Origin: Montifringilla adamsi
Taxonomy: Eukaryota > Chordata > Aves > Passeriformes > Passeridae
NCBI GenBank assembly: GCA_017590115.1
Contig: JAGGNK010009114.1
Location: forward strand, 19,365,937 to 19,429,936
Reading direction: 5' to 3'
DNA: 64,000 bases
Shown piece after piece: positions 40,261-51,400 of the stretch. The position numbers and the translations under genes are program-made. Within the stretch, counting starts at the first letter, position 1. Each line of letters begins with the position of its first letter. Below the pieces are notes generated by a model. The model was not told where the DNA came from, did not search any database, and saw only the letters and a list, made by a program, of their open reading frames with translations.

Positions 40261-40575
40261 AAGGGGGTTTATAGCAAAGAGGGAGGGTACCTTTTTACAG
40301 AGGCAGGTAGTGATAAGACAAGGGGCAATGGTTTTAAAGTAAAAAAGGAGAAATTTAAATTACATGTTGGGAAGAAATTCTTTGCTGTGATGGCGGTGAG
40401 GCACTGAAACAGTTCGCCTGGAGATATTGTGGCTGCCAAGTGTTCAAGGCCATGTTGGATGGGACTTTGAGCAACCTGATCAAGTGTAAGGTGCCCCTCC
40501 CCATGGCAGCAGGGTTGAAATAAGATGACCTTTAAAGTGCCTTGCAACCCAAACCATTCTATGACTCTATTCTTT
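40261..40575 (+). mobile_element. 5'-truncated CR1 LINE, 3' end fragment
   Basis: The segment matches the 3' part of the avian/sauropsid CR1 retrotransposon in the sense direction. Recognisable stretches are AGTGATAAGACAAGGGGCAATGG, followed by GAAGAAATTCTTTGCTGTGA, then GTGAGGCACTGAAACAG, GTGTTCAAGGCCATGTTGGA and CTTTGAGCAACCTGATC. It ends in AACCCAAACCATTCTATGACTCTAT, the CR1 terminal sequence and ATTCTATGA-type tail. Only about 315 bp remain and no intact reverse transcriptase is present, so this is a dead, 5'-truncated copy. Substitutions from the consensus pattern suggest an old insertion. It shares the strand of KALRN. Confidence 0.93.
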
Positions 40576-43329
40576 GACTCAGGCATAGGTTAGAGCAGGG
40601 GCATGGATCTTTTCCTTCTCGGGTGACTGATAACTCATGGACCACATGAATTCATCCTGCCCAATAATCTTCTAGTCCCAGAGTAGCAGCTCCTTGCCCT
40701 TCACCTCAGGCAAGAGGGCTGTACAGATTTCCATCCTCCACACAATCTCTGCAACATTTCTACATCCCAAAGGTTGAATTCCCTACTTGAAACTAAAGAA
40801 TCAGTGCAGCTGGCAGCATAGTGCCAATTTGCTGCTGCTGACAGATGTTTTTCCCAGCTAGGGCTGGAGCTGAACTAGACTGCCCACAGCATGTCTCCTC
40901 CTCTCCTTTATAGGGGCTAATTGATATGGTGTGGTTATTAAGAATATGGCTTTCAGCCTTATTTTGTGAAATATTTATTTCATGTATCACTCATCAGTGA
41001 GTATGTGTGGATGTTCGTGTTTCTAAAGAGCAACTTTATAGAGATAATCTTCATAACACTGCTGGATCTGTAGACTGGGGAGGGGCAGAGCCTGCTTCCT
41101 CCCACAATAATTACTTCAATTCTGTTTTAATTAGGGAAGAAGTTTTTTAAAGACCTGAAATTGCACCTTAATTATGTTTTAAAGTTTAGCTGCAATTACA
41201 AGAGCTGCAACTTGCTTCCCAGTCCTCTTCCCAGTCTCAAACTCCATGTCCTTGTGCTGGTTTAGTGAAGCCTCATTCCCTGGCAGGGTTATTGTAGTGC
41301 CTCTGCTGGCACACTCTCCATGTTTTTCCACCACTCTGGCTCTCAGCTGATGGCTCTGATCAGCCCAGTTCCCCCCTGCCTCCCCAAGCTCCCCCCAGCA
41401 TGCCAGGCTCACACAGAATCACAGAACATGCTGAGCTGGAAGAGACCCACAAGTCTCCTCAGGATGGACAATTCTTCCAGAAGTCATGGGAACTTAGAGG
41501 TGGAATGCTAGAGGTGAACAGCTTAGGCTGTTTCCTACTTTCTTAAATGAGGAGTGTTAAAGGTTTTCTTAAGATGATTTTTGAAACCAACCAAGAGCTG
41601 GGATCTGGCAAACCAGGCTCTGGGTATGGGCTGCTCCTGCCTCAGGTCCTGTATTGCAGGTCTGAGCAGATGCCACATGAGCAGTGAAATTCCAGTGAAG
41701 CCCTCTTCTGCACTTCTTCTACCCCTCTGTCTGCACAAAGTAGGCTGAGTTCAGGGGGGGCAGCCAGCCCATGGGGCAAGAGGTGGGCATGCTATGCAAG
41801 GGTGTGTTAGAAAAGAGAGAAGCAGTTCAAAGTAGAAAGAGAAGTGAGGAGCTGCCTTCTCAGAAAAGCCCTGCTGCAAGTTTCCTGAATCACTCAGAGG
41901 ACCTGAGTAGAGCTGCTGCCTGGAGAGCTATGGCAGGGACAAACACAGAAAGAAGAGGTGCAGAAAGTGAGAGTGTCCCAGCTGGTTCCCAGCCCACCTT
42001 TTCCTTCTCTGGCTGCAGCTGTGGTTTCTGCTTCATGTGTGACATTATTATCTCCCTGCTACAGGCACAAGAGCCATGAGTGCACCCTCGAGACATTCCC
42101 TTGCAGCTCCCAGATAGGCAAAGACCCAAGTCAAAGAAAGACACAACACACAGAAAATGGGAAGCAGTTACAGAGCCCTTTGTTCTCATGTACTGAAAAC
42201 ACCTTGGTGCTCAAGGGCATTGGCAAGAAAATGTGCATGCTTCGGGCGTGTTACAAGGTTGTCAGTCCTTCCGCTGAGGCTGTAGTCAAAGAACGGTTCC
42301 TGCAGAGCAGCCAGAAGTGAAGCAGAAAGGTTTCATATTTGCCAGTGTGGTGGAGGGAGTTTCTCAGTTTCTCCTCTGTCCCTCTCCTGGCACCAGTTAC
42401 TGGGGGTCTTTCTGCCAGGACTCCTTCAGGGTCTGCACGATCCCACCCAATGGCTACATGGAATCACTCAGTCCAGGCCTGCCTCTGGACAAGAGCACCC
42501 TGAGGTGGGTTTGTGAGCACTCTGCCATGACCCCAACCCTCCCTTCCTTGCCAGAAATAGCCTTTGCCCCCCTGGGAATGGCACTTACCCCAAAGCCATT
42601 GCCAAAAGCCTTAGTCCAGATCAGCAGTCTGTGGCACCAGTAGAGCTGTACTCACATGGGCTTTAGCCCTGGCACACAGTGGCACAAAGTGTGGCACATC
42701 TCCCCTCTGCCCTTCCCTATCAATACCTACATCTACCTGGGAGAAGTAGCTTGTTGGGTTTGTTCAGCTTTTGATGCAAGAGTGCAAAACTATGATGCTG
42801 TTGCTCTGGAATCCTGCCCGACCTCTCCTACCAGCTGCCTCCAGCAAGGTTCGGGATGTTTTTGGCACCTCCAGTTTTCTATGCTTTAGGTGGGAAATCC
42901 TAACACAACAGGCTGGCACCTTCCAAAGCAAGCTGTGCCTCTGGATCTCGAGTGTCTCTGTCCGTGTGTCTGAAGGGTAGGCATTCCCTCTGCAGTGCTT
43001 CAGGCAGGTCTGCTGCTGCAGGAAGCAGGCAGAACCCTTGGGATCACCGCCGGCTGGGCAGTATTTTCAGCCAGTTGTAAAGAGTTTTAGCTGTCAGATG
43101 CTTAAGTTAAGGAATGGCACTGGGGGCAGGGAGGAAAGCCAAGAACATTCTGAAGTTTAAAAAAACCCCACGGCAATACAAGTTTTGCCTTTTAAAGGCT
43201 TTGGTGGAACCCCCCCATCCGCAACGTATCAAAGCTTTAGCAAACTTCCTCCCGGGCAGTTTTTATTTCTTGCTCCCGATCTCAGATACCGCCTGTCTGG
43301 GCGCAGATACCGCAGTTCTGCATTTCTTC
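40576..43329 (+). other. KALRN: KALRN intron between the CR1 copy and the internal promoter
   Basis: Apart from the minus-strand CR1 fragment at 41411-41480, I can classify nothing here. Frames of up to about 135 codons occur on both strands with no family resemblance. The stretch at 41740-42900 is somewhat richer in GC but poor in CpG. It lies directly upstream of the CpG-island promoter, so distal promoter elements could be here. None is identifiable by eye. Confidence 0.65.
41411..41480 (-). mobile_element. Short CR1 LINE fragment, antisense
   Basis: ACACAGAATCACAGAAC followed by GAGCTGGAAGAGACCCACAAG matches the reverse complement of the CR1 3' end, which typically reads AGAATCACAGAAT...TTGGAAGGGACC on this strand. 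Only about 70 bp is convincing and the rest has decayed or was never inserted. It lies about 840 bp from the sense copy at 40261 and points the other way. Confidence 0.7.
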
Positions 43330-43587
43330 CTCCCGAAAACTTTTTTTTTTTGCTTCCAAGCAGCGGCGGAGCCCGGTCCGGCCCCGCTGCAGGCGCCGCC
43401 CCCGGCGGAGCGCGCCCGGCTCGGGGGGACAGCGGCTGCCGGCGCCGCGGCCGCCAGCGGCTCTGCCGCGCTGCTCGCCCGCTTACAAGTAGCTTTTTTT
43501 ATTATTTTTTTTTGCTTTTGCTTTAGGGCCTTTTATTATTATTATTTCTTTCGTTGTTTTTCGCAAGCGGGCCGGTGGCTGCTTGCC

Positions 43588-43611
43588 ATGAGCAGCCCGA
43601 AGGCAGCATGA
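43588..43611 (+). CDS. Upstream ORF overlapping the short-isoform start
   Basis: A seven-codon ORF (MSSPKAA, then TGA) begins at an ATG with G at -3 and ends at 43609-43611. Its stop overlaps the main ATG at 43608 in the sequence ATGA. This layout would let a ribosome that finishes the upstream ORF re-initiate on the main start, or let the upstream ORF dampen the main one. It counts only if transcription starts upstream of 43588, which is likely but not shown. Regulation is inference. Confidence 0.45.
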   Translation: MSSPKAA

Positions 43612-43689
43612 AAGCGGGCAGGCGCGGCTATCCCGCCCGCTCCGGTGTAGGATGGCTCCTGGCGAAGTGCTGCTGCTGCTCCTGCACAG
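43608..43689 (+). CDS. KALRN: Alternative first coding exon of KALRN (Duet/delta-kalirin N-terminus)
   Basis: The ATG at 43608 (A at -3) opens a 27-codon frame plus one G, ending at a GT donor at 43690-43691. The peptide starts MKAGRRGYPARSG and ends VGWLLAKCCCCSCT. It strongly resembles, from memory, the N-terminus of human Duet/delta-kalirin: MK start, short basic region, GW-L-hydrophobic-AK, then a run of four cysteines. The phase-1 end joins AC at 63461 to give Asp, as in the mammalian junction leading into DAYS. The short product lacks spectrin repeats, GEF1 and the first SH3, and in mammals keeps GEF2 and downstream domains including the kinase. The CCCCSC cluster beside a basic, hydrophobic segment is a likely palmitoylation and membrane-anchoring site (inference). 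The frame stays open upstream to 43554 without an ATG, so 43608 is the best start. The 5' UTR limit is unknown. Confidence 0.88.
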
Positions 43690-43745
43690 GTCGGTGGGGG
43701 CCGCGCGGCGGGAGCCTGGCCCGGGGGGCTGCGGGGCGTCGGCAG

Positions 43746-43876
43746 GGGACAGCGAGGGACAGCGGTGTCCCCGGCCTCTGGGACAGCGAGGGACAGCGGT
43801 GTCCCCGGCCGCTGGGACAGAAAGGGACAGCGGTGCCCTCGGGCCCGGGGACAGCGAGGGACAGCGGCGGGTGAGC
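43746..43876. repeat. GC-rich minisatellite, about 3.9 copies of a 34-bp unit
   Basis: GGGACAGCGAGGGACAGCGG-type units start at 43746, 43780, 43814 and 43848, exactly 34 bp apart. Each full unit continues into a TGTCCCCGG- or TGCCCTCGG-like half that is nearly the reverse complement of GGGACA. The units are therefore partly self-complementary and can form hairpins. The array begins 57 bp downstream of the alternative first exon's donor. The third copy is the most divergent (GACAGAAAGGG). Minisatellites of this kind often vary in length between individuals. Confidence 0.9.
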
Positions 43877-44421
43877 CGGTAACGAGCACCGAGAGCGGGA
43901 GCACAGGAGTTGATACAGTTTTATAGTAATAGTTTTACATTTTAGCATTGGTCGTAGAAAACTCCCTGGGACTGTAGGTCAATAGGGCCGGGAGAAATAT
44001 TTGCTTAAATGATTTTTCTCCCCCCGCCCCCCCCTTCCTTGCTAGTCTTTCTTGGGCTCGAGTACGAGCAAAATGCTTTGAGAACATCTGTTTCTCACAG
44101 TTCACAAATCTCTGAATGGTGATGGGGGAAGGTCTGGGGAAGCTGGCTGAGCTGAAATGCTGAGAGAGATGTGGGAAAGCCAGGGCAGCTGGAGTGCCTT
44201 GTAAAAATAAAATCAAAATCTGGCTTTCATGTGGAACAGCGCAGCTCAGATGCATTGACTGAAGGTTTCCCAGCCTGCAGTCTATGCTGCGATATGGCCC
44301 TTGGACTTGTTCTGGATAAAGTGAGGTTTTGCAAAGATATGCTTGTGGTATCTTGATGTTTCCTGCTCTCTGAATGGCCTAGGAAAATGTCTTGAACAAA
44401 ACTTGGCTTTTGTTTTATGCC

Positions 44422-44439
44422 TTTTTTTTTTTTTTTTTT
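44422..44439. repeat. Poly(T) run, 18 bases
   Basis: Uninterrupted T run in intron. Read on the minus strand it is a poly(A) tract, but no AATAAA precedes it at the proper distance, so I do not call it a retrocopy tail. Confidence 0.85.
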
Positions 44440-47400
44440 AATAACTAAAGCTTTCACATGCAGTCTTTTGGTAACTCTGGAACCCAAATAAAGAGCAGAT
44501 AAAGATGACACTGAGGAGGGGTGGGCCTGCTCGTTACTTGAGGCACACATTTGCAGTGCAGGAACCCTCTTTCCCCAGTTACTGAATTAGTCACACTTCT
44601 GTGGTGACAGCAGCAAACTAGTTGGTGATGGAGTTTGCCACTACTTCATAAGATGTGATCTTTTTTAGCCTGGGGAGAACTCACGACTCACGACCTCATG
44701 CCAAGGAAGTGATTCTTGAGGTCAGTGCACAACACCCCGCTGTTTTGCAGCCTTTAAGAAGGAACATGCAGTCTGGTTGTGGGGGTAGGGCTGCCTGCAG
44801 AAAGCTTGTGGTACTAAACCACTGGGGAAGCCAAGTCTCTTGGACAGCCCATGCTTTAATGTGTTGGCCCATGCAGCAGGCTGGAGCAATATTCAAGCTC
44901 TCTGACAGAGCTCTGGTCTTGAAAATGTTGATTCTAAGGGATTAAAATCTCCCTGCTGCCTGTCCTGCCTACAGAGGTCTGTAGAAGGGGGAAGGGGAAA
45001 CAGCTGGCTCTTCTCTCTCCATTTGAAATGTAACTGTGTTTGCAGTTCTAGTTTACTGGGTTGGTAACAAAAGGTGTTTTGTGATACAGATTGATTTACT
45101 TATTTCTTATCCTTGGTTGTAAACTTCGGGCAAAAAGTTCTAAAAGGCTGTCATGCTGTGTTTATTATACAAACCAGAGATGGTGGAAATACTCCCTGAA
45201 TCTAAACAAGTACCAAACCTGACGTTTGACAAGGGATTCAGGTGTCCCAGATTACAGCATCAGTGTGCCCTTGTTGGCAGCTTCTCCCATTAAGCTTGGA
45301 GATGTTTTCATGTGGCAACCAGAGCTTTGAAGCTCTAACTTCATGTATTCTGTGTTGTCAGCGATCATCTGGGGGGCACACTGATCATCCAAGGGCTTCT
45401 CACTGATCTCGGTCTTGCAGTGCAAATAGGTGAATGTAGTTTGTATTAAAGATGGGTGTGAAGCATCTCAGAGCTGTTCTCAGTGCTGCCCCATAGGTGA
45501 CCTTACGTTTTTCTTTGGACATTCAACTCTGCTTTTTCCTGGTGCCAGTGCCTGATGTATCTTGATGTTTTGTAACAGCTCAGTAGGATTTGTTGTGTGA
45601 ATAAGAACTGTCCAGTGAGAGAAATAGGGAAAATGAGCCTGCATTCTGGTTCAAACACAGGTTTTGTGCTCAGATAGTTGTTACGAGCTGCATCATTGCT
45701 TTCCATGGAGCTTGGAAGTGATGTGGATGCTTGATCTCCTAAATAGCAGCAATAATGCAGAGCTGAAAAAAACCCAAACCCAGGGTCCCCTGTGTATCGT
45801 GAAATACGTAAGTTTTGTGTAACTGGGCATTTCTCTGAAGGATTTTGACAGATGACTCAAACTCTTTTGCATTAGTATTCCACTGTCTACTGCAGCAGTA
45901 GAGATGCTGCTTTTTTGCTTGTTTCTCTTGGTGAGTTTCTGATCTTGTCGGCTTTGCCCATGTACAGAGCTGTTGGGATCCATCCAGAGAAAGCAACTGA
46001 CAACACTATTTGCAATTTTGCTCTTACCCTGATAGTTGCCTGCAGGAACTAAATAAGGACTACTTCTCTGTTCTGCAGTATAGAGAGATACGAATCCTAA
46101 TATAGGAGTGCCTCAGAGCAAGTCTGTCACTTGCTTTCAGCCATAAAAAGGGGTAAGTGAGGAGCAGCACACTTGCATAGCCTTGAGGACAGTGGCCTTA
46201 CTAAGCCAAGAGTGTGCAAGCAAGGCTTTTTGCTGTATCTCCTAAATGCAGAAGTGCAAAGTGACCTAGTGTAATAGAATGCTTTTTAATGCTGCAAAAC
46301 TGTCCCTGGTAAGAGGGTTCAAATTCTGATGGTCATCTCATAGCTAGAAAGTCATTGAACTCTCCTTAGAAATCACTCTAGGATTTGCAATTGAATATAC
46401 CTTTTTTATTTTTTTTAACATGAAATCTATCTCCTCAGTTATCTGTGTAGTTCAGATTAGAGATTGTTTTAAAAGGGGAAGGAGGTAAAAGAAAGAGATG
46501 GGAGGGATTCCTGCTTTGTGAAATGTCTTTTCTAAAGCAAATGGGCAGCTGCTTGCCTTGGATGTGAGAAGATCAAAACTTTGCTGTCTTCAAGCACAGA
46601 GCCAAATCGAGTGTGTCAGTGCCATTCCTCTGCACTACCTTCTGCACTACACTTCTGAAGCTGATCAGTGAATGGGAGTATGGACATTTGGTGAGACTAA
46701 ATTCCAGGCTCTGGTGCACAGGGAGCTGTAAAGATTACCAGTGTCTCAGATTTAACCTGGAAATTAAATTCTGTGTGCTGCCTTAAAACCAGGGCCTTAT
46801 TTAGAGGACATTTTTTTGCAGTAGTTCAGCTCATTCAATTCTAGCCCAAACTGGAGCATGCTGGGGTTTCACTGCCCTAAGGGACACCAGGAAGGTGGAA
46901 AGCACAAACAAGGTGTAGGAAATGCTTTTCTTTGAGCACAAGGAGACAGATGTTCCCATCTGCTGGACTTGAGCTGGCTGTGAGTGTACCAGCTACAGAC
47001 GAAGAAAAGGGTCTGTGGTTAAAAGTAATCAATTGTCAGAGTAACTTTAGAGTTCACATGAGTAATATTATGCTGCAGCATGACTTCAGGTGAGAAAATA
47101 GTATGCTTTCTACTTGAGGGTAGCCAGAAACCAGGAGGATGCATTTAAAGGGATGCACTGTGTTGGCTTTGGTAAAGAGCACATCCTCTGCCTCCTCAAG
47201 CAGTTGATCTTCTGAGTAGGCTGCTGGTTGTATGCAAACTTCTGATATCAGAACAAAAGAAACTTAATCTGAATGTCAAACCATAAATCTCAGCGTGATA
47301 AAATCAAAAGGTTGAGTGAGTTTCTGTTTATGCTAAGCTCCTAGTAAAGCTCTTATTTTAAATTTTCTGTCCCTCCAGTTGGTCCTATCTCCTACACTTT

Positions 47401-48437
47401 TGGTCTTCTTTCTGCAATTTTCTGTTTTACTGTCTTCTTTTTCTTTCTCTCCTTCCTTCCTTTTCCTCTTCTTGCCTAAATTTTTGATTTGTTACTGGAT
47501 CTTTGCTGTAAAATGAACAAAGAAAGCTTGTCTTGACAGAGTGGTGATGACTTCTGTGCAGTGAAGGGGGCTCAGCCAGCTACCCTGTTCATCTTTCCTA
47601 GCTGGGCAGAAACAGAGCCTTAACTGGAAGTTAAGAAAACCAGCATCATCACAAGGTCTGTCAACAGCACATTAATAAAAGTTATTTCTTCATTAGGTAA
47701 AAAGTGAGATCTGATGGTGCTTTTTATAGAAGGTGCTGACACTGTTAGAGGGAGCTGCAGAGCTTTGCTAAGGGAACTGGTACCTTTGTGCTGAGTGGTA
47801 GCAAGAGAGTGATCTGCAGTAATATATTCAAGCCCATAACATTTCCTAATTTGAACATATTTTATTTAGTGCTTCAGGCTGAGCCCTGGATGCACTGTGT
47901 AAAGCATAATGGAATGCATGGCCAAAGCAGCTCTGTCAAAATTGAGGCACAAGAGAAAACAATAGTAAAATAAAGGGTGTCACCCAAAGCTTGCTTAGCT
48001 TCCTGGTCTTTCTTGAATGAGAAATATGAGGAAACTCTTAGGTTTCCCAAATAAACTCCTTGGGTGATGTCCATCTGTTGCTCATTAGTTGTATCTCAGC
48101 AAAGTTAAGAGGATCAAGTGTACTGGTCCTCTGTAGGCAGTCTCCCTCCCTCTCATGCCAGAGTTGAGCTCTGCTCTTTGTCCTGGCAAATTCATGAGCA
48201 AATGGCTGTGGAGAGGTTTGCAAGAGTTGTTGTTATTTCCTTCCAGTTCTATTAAGAGAAAACTGGTTAGCCCATGACAGGAACATCTCTTCCAAGTCCT
48301 GTTTTCCCACCTCTGCAGGCTGAGTCAGGAGTCAGAATAGGTCATAGCAAAGAGTTATTGGAAGGGACAGAAGAGTTGATGAAAATGCTGCTCAGTTGAG
48401 CAAACAGGATTAACGTGATAAGGTGAATACTGTTAGC

Positions 48438-48458
48438 AAAAAAAAAAAAAAAAAAAAA
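48438..48458. repeat. Poly(A) run, 21 bases
   Basis: Uninterrupted A run. No polyadenylation signal is seen just upstream and no recognisable element precedes it, so it is annotated as a simple repeat only. Confidence 0.85.
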
Positions 48459-51400
48459 TCACTCTTTTTGTTGGTGTGAAACTGCTTTCTCACACCTGCT
48501 CTACACCTTCCTGACACACAGTCCTCAGTTAAGCATGTCCCAAAAGCATGACTGACAGTCCCCATGCCAGTCTTTTGTGGTAAATATTCTGAACCTCACT
48601 ATTCTGAACATCTTAGCATTTGTGTGGCAATGACACCTAGGAGGAGTCCAGGAGAAGTCCTGGGGCTGCTGGGTAACCTCTGAGTGTGGACAGTCAGAGG
48701 AGAAGCATGGCCACGGCTCTGCTGGCAGGCTGGGGGAACAGTGAGTTCCTTGTAGGATTACTTAGTGTTATATCTTACCTGTTTGCAGGAGGGCTTCTTG
48801 AGGGTGGGAACCTTGCTCACAAAGACAGCAGGTCATGTTTTCAGTGGGTCTGTATTACTGTCAAAAATAAACTGTCCAAGGGCACAGAATGTTTGAGCTT
48901 CTCAGAAGTGCTGGTTGCTGCGCATGACTTTGTGCTCACTGCTCTCCTCCACCACCAGCCACTTTGTGTAAATCGAATGTTTATCATGTCAGTGCCAGTG
49001 TTGGGATGCTTTAGTAACTTTCTCTCAGTTTCCAAGATCCAAGCAATAACAGTGTTATTATTTTCTCTCTTGAAAGTTACATGCACTGCTAGGCAGCTCT
49101 AACTCTCCTGGCACAAGCTGGCTCCTCAACCTCTGGCTTCATGTGTCCCTGTTGTGACTAATCTTGCACCTTTTGACATATACAAGATGCAACAGAAGTG
49201 GTAGAGAAAATAAACTTTCAGAAATTAATTCATATATGAAAAATAGATAGCAAGAGCTTCTGTGAACATCAGCTTTCAGTTACTGGTCTGGGCATGAATA
49301 CATGGTGGGGATCCTTATTATTTGGATTGCTTTGTTGTTTTCAACTTTCATAAATTCGTCCAGCTTTAAAGAAACATGGGATTTGCTTTTATGCAGGCAA
49401 AGCTCCAAAACTTCCCCTTTACTCCAAGGAGCATATTAGAACCCACAAGGCTTTATTCATCTTGTCAAAAACCTGAAGAAAGGAGACTTTATTCTTAGGA
49501 AAAGAGAACAGATAATTGTGAAAAATATAGCTTGGGTAACTCTCCCTGCTCAGTGTGAAGACGTGGGGTAATTAAACATGCTGTTTTCCTATAAAATAAG
49601 TGCCAGATAGATGTATTGTTCAGGAATTCAATGCACGGATGCTGAAATAAAATCTCTCCATTTTGAAGTGAAACAAAAAGGGCAGTAATTTCACATGACC
49701 CCAGAAGGATTTTGTTTGGGTTTTTTCCCAAACTGTTATGTTTCAGCACACACCTTGTTAAAACTTGTGTGTGTATTAGGAAAACTAATCTAGCATTTCA
49801 AACTTAAAATCTCCCAAACTTCCAAAGTTTTCATTCTAAAAATAGCATCAAGATACTTCTCAAGCACACAGAACACTGTTACATTTCAGTCTAATTCTTG
49901 TCTGTTAACAGGCTTTAGGAAAGCATTTTCATATTTGGCAAAAGGTGCAATTTCTTTTCAAAAGAGAGGAATTGGTTGGGCAGTTAGTGATTACAGCAGG
50001 GATCTACAGATCCTGTGGTTTTTAGTTCAGTAAGGAAATCCAATTTTCTGCCAGTTTAGCCACTGCATCAGTTGCTATTGCAGAAGAGTTCAATTGCTAA
50101 TATTGCATCACACAATTCTGTGTCATGTGAAGTTACCTTTTAATATAACTATAGAAGCACATCTGGATGTTTTCTTTAAAAAGATGCATATATCACAAGT
50201 AGGACTTGAAGAATTATTAGAAAATAATGAGATTATCTCTAATGAGATAAGCTTGAAATCATCTGCCTTGAGCATTCTTTGCCATTGAAAAACCACAAAC
50301 CAAAAATTAATGTGTTTGCTCTTAGCTCCCGTTGTTTGATGTGGCTGTTTATGGTGAAACACAAACCAGTCCTTGAATTAAAGGTAGTTAGTGCATCCCA
50401 TTGGGTCTCCTGTTCAGTTTTACCTGCCTCACATTCCTTCAGTCCTGGGCCAGCCCCACAATGCTCTCCCTAGCAGGCTGAGAACTTGGGAATCACACAC
50501 ATCACCTGGGTTCCCTTGATATAATGAGGGCAAAATATGAAAATGTCTCCAGTGAAGTTCTAATGAGATGAAAAATAGAACCTGCAAGCTGAATTACAGC
50601 AGTTAATAATGGAACAGCCATAGGGGTTCTTCTCTTTGATGGGGAGAAACCCATTATATACACTTCAGTTTATGTATTTGTAATTTATTTATTTTATAAT
50701 GAAGCACGCATAAGATTGTTGCAGAAAGTCCTGACTGGATTTTAGTCCCTGACCTCCCAGTACTTCCCAATGGTTGTGGGTGCTCCTTTACTGTGCAGAA
50801 ACCGTGGCTACTTTTGGGAAATGGAAAAAGTGTGTCTCCAGTTTTGTGTGTTGCCACATGATGAATCAGTAATTGCTATTCTGTTGCCCTTATTGCACTT
50901 GGTTGTCCCATGTGGTACAGCCATTGCTAGTCCTGGGGCAGCCCAACCGCTTTGAAATCTTGGATCCCCTGCAAAATGATATTCCAGGCTGTGAAGTTCC
51001 ATAAGGGAGTGAAGCCTGGGAGCCATTAGCAAACATTATCCTGAGGAACCAGTAGGTGGTTTCTTCTGGAGATTATTATCTTTTGTATTGGAAGCAAGTT
51101 AAACATGGAAATTTAAAGTTGCCGTGTACAGGAAAGCACAAGCACAGTCTGTGTGAGTTTTGAGCAAAGGTCTCATGTTCACTTGCACAAGAAAACATTG
51201 AAGTAAACATTTGGGAAAGTGATGGACTGTGGCTGACTGTGATGATAAGGGACTGGATTTAGTGACTGTGGACGTGTCTCCACCATTTTCTGAGAATTTT
51301 TCCATGTTCATTTTTCACATGGAGCAAGCAGCTCAGAGCAAAGAAGAAAGCTGGGAGTGGCACATCCCCAGCTACAGCTACATCTTCTGAGGACACTTTT

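Larger units (their letters stand above)
43330..43900 (+). promoter_or_regulatory. KALRN: CpG-island internal promoter of KALRN (Duet/delta-kalirin type)
   Basis: GC content and CpG density jump sharply here. About two dozen CpGs fall in roughly 125 bp at 43362-43482, against almost none in neighbouring intron. A GC box in reverse orientation (CCGCCCCC) lies at 43396-43403, and another (CCCCGCCCC) at about 44022-44030. No convincing TATA box is seen; T- and TTA-rich tracts at 43493-43560 separate the island core from the start codon. The island covers the alternative first exon at 43608-43689, as expected of a TATA-less, broadly initiating promoter. In mammals, delta-kalirin isoforms arise from such an internal promoter. 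The transcription start cannot be placed from sequence alone. Confidence 0.85.

Noticed and set aside
43114..43611. 165-codon plus-strand frame through the CpG island
   Set aside because: It is low-complexity Ala/Pro/Phe sequence produced by GC-rich and T-rich tracts. Only its last seven codons, the upstream ORF, have a plausible role. The conserved peptide is in another frame.
48438..48458. Poly(A) run as a retrocopy tail
   Set aside because: No AATAAA at the usual distance and no recognisable sequence upstream.
49714..49733. Small inverted repeat with a T6 loop
   Set aside because: Seven-base arms in low-complexity G/T/C sequence are expected by chance over 64 kb.
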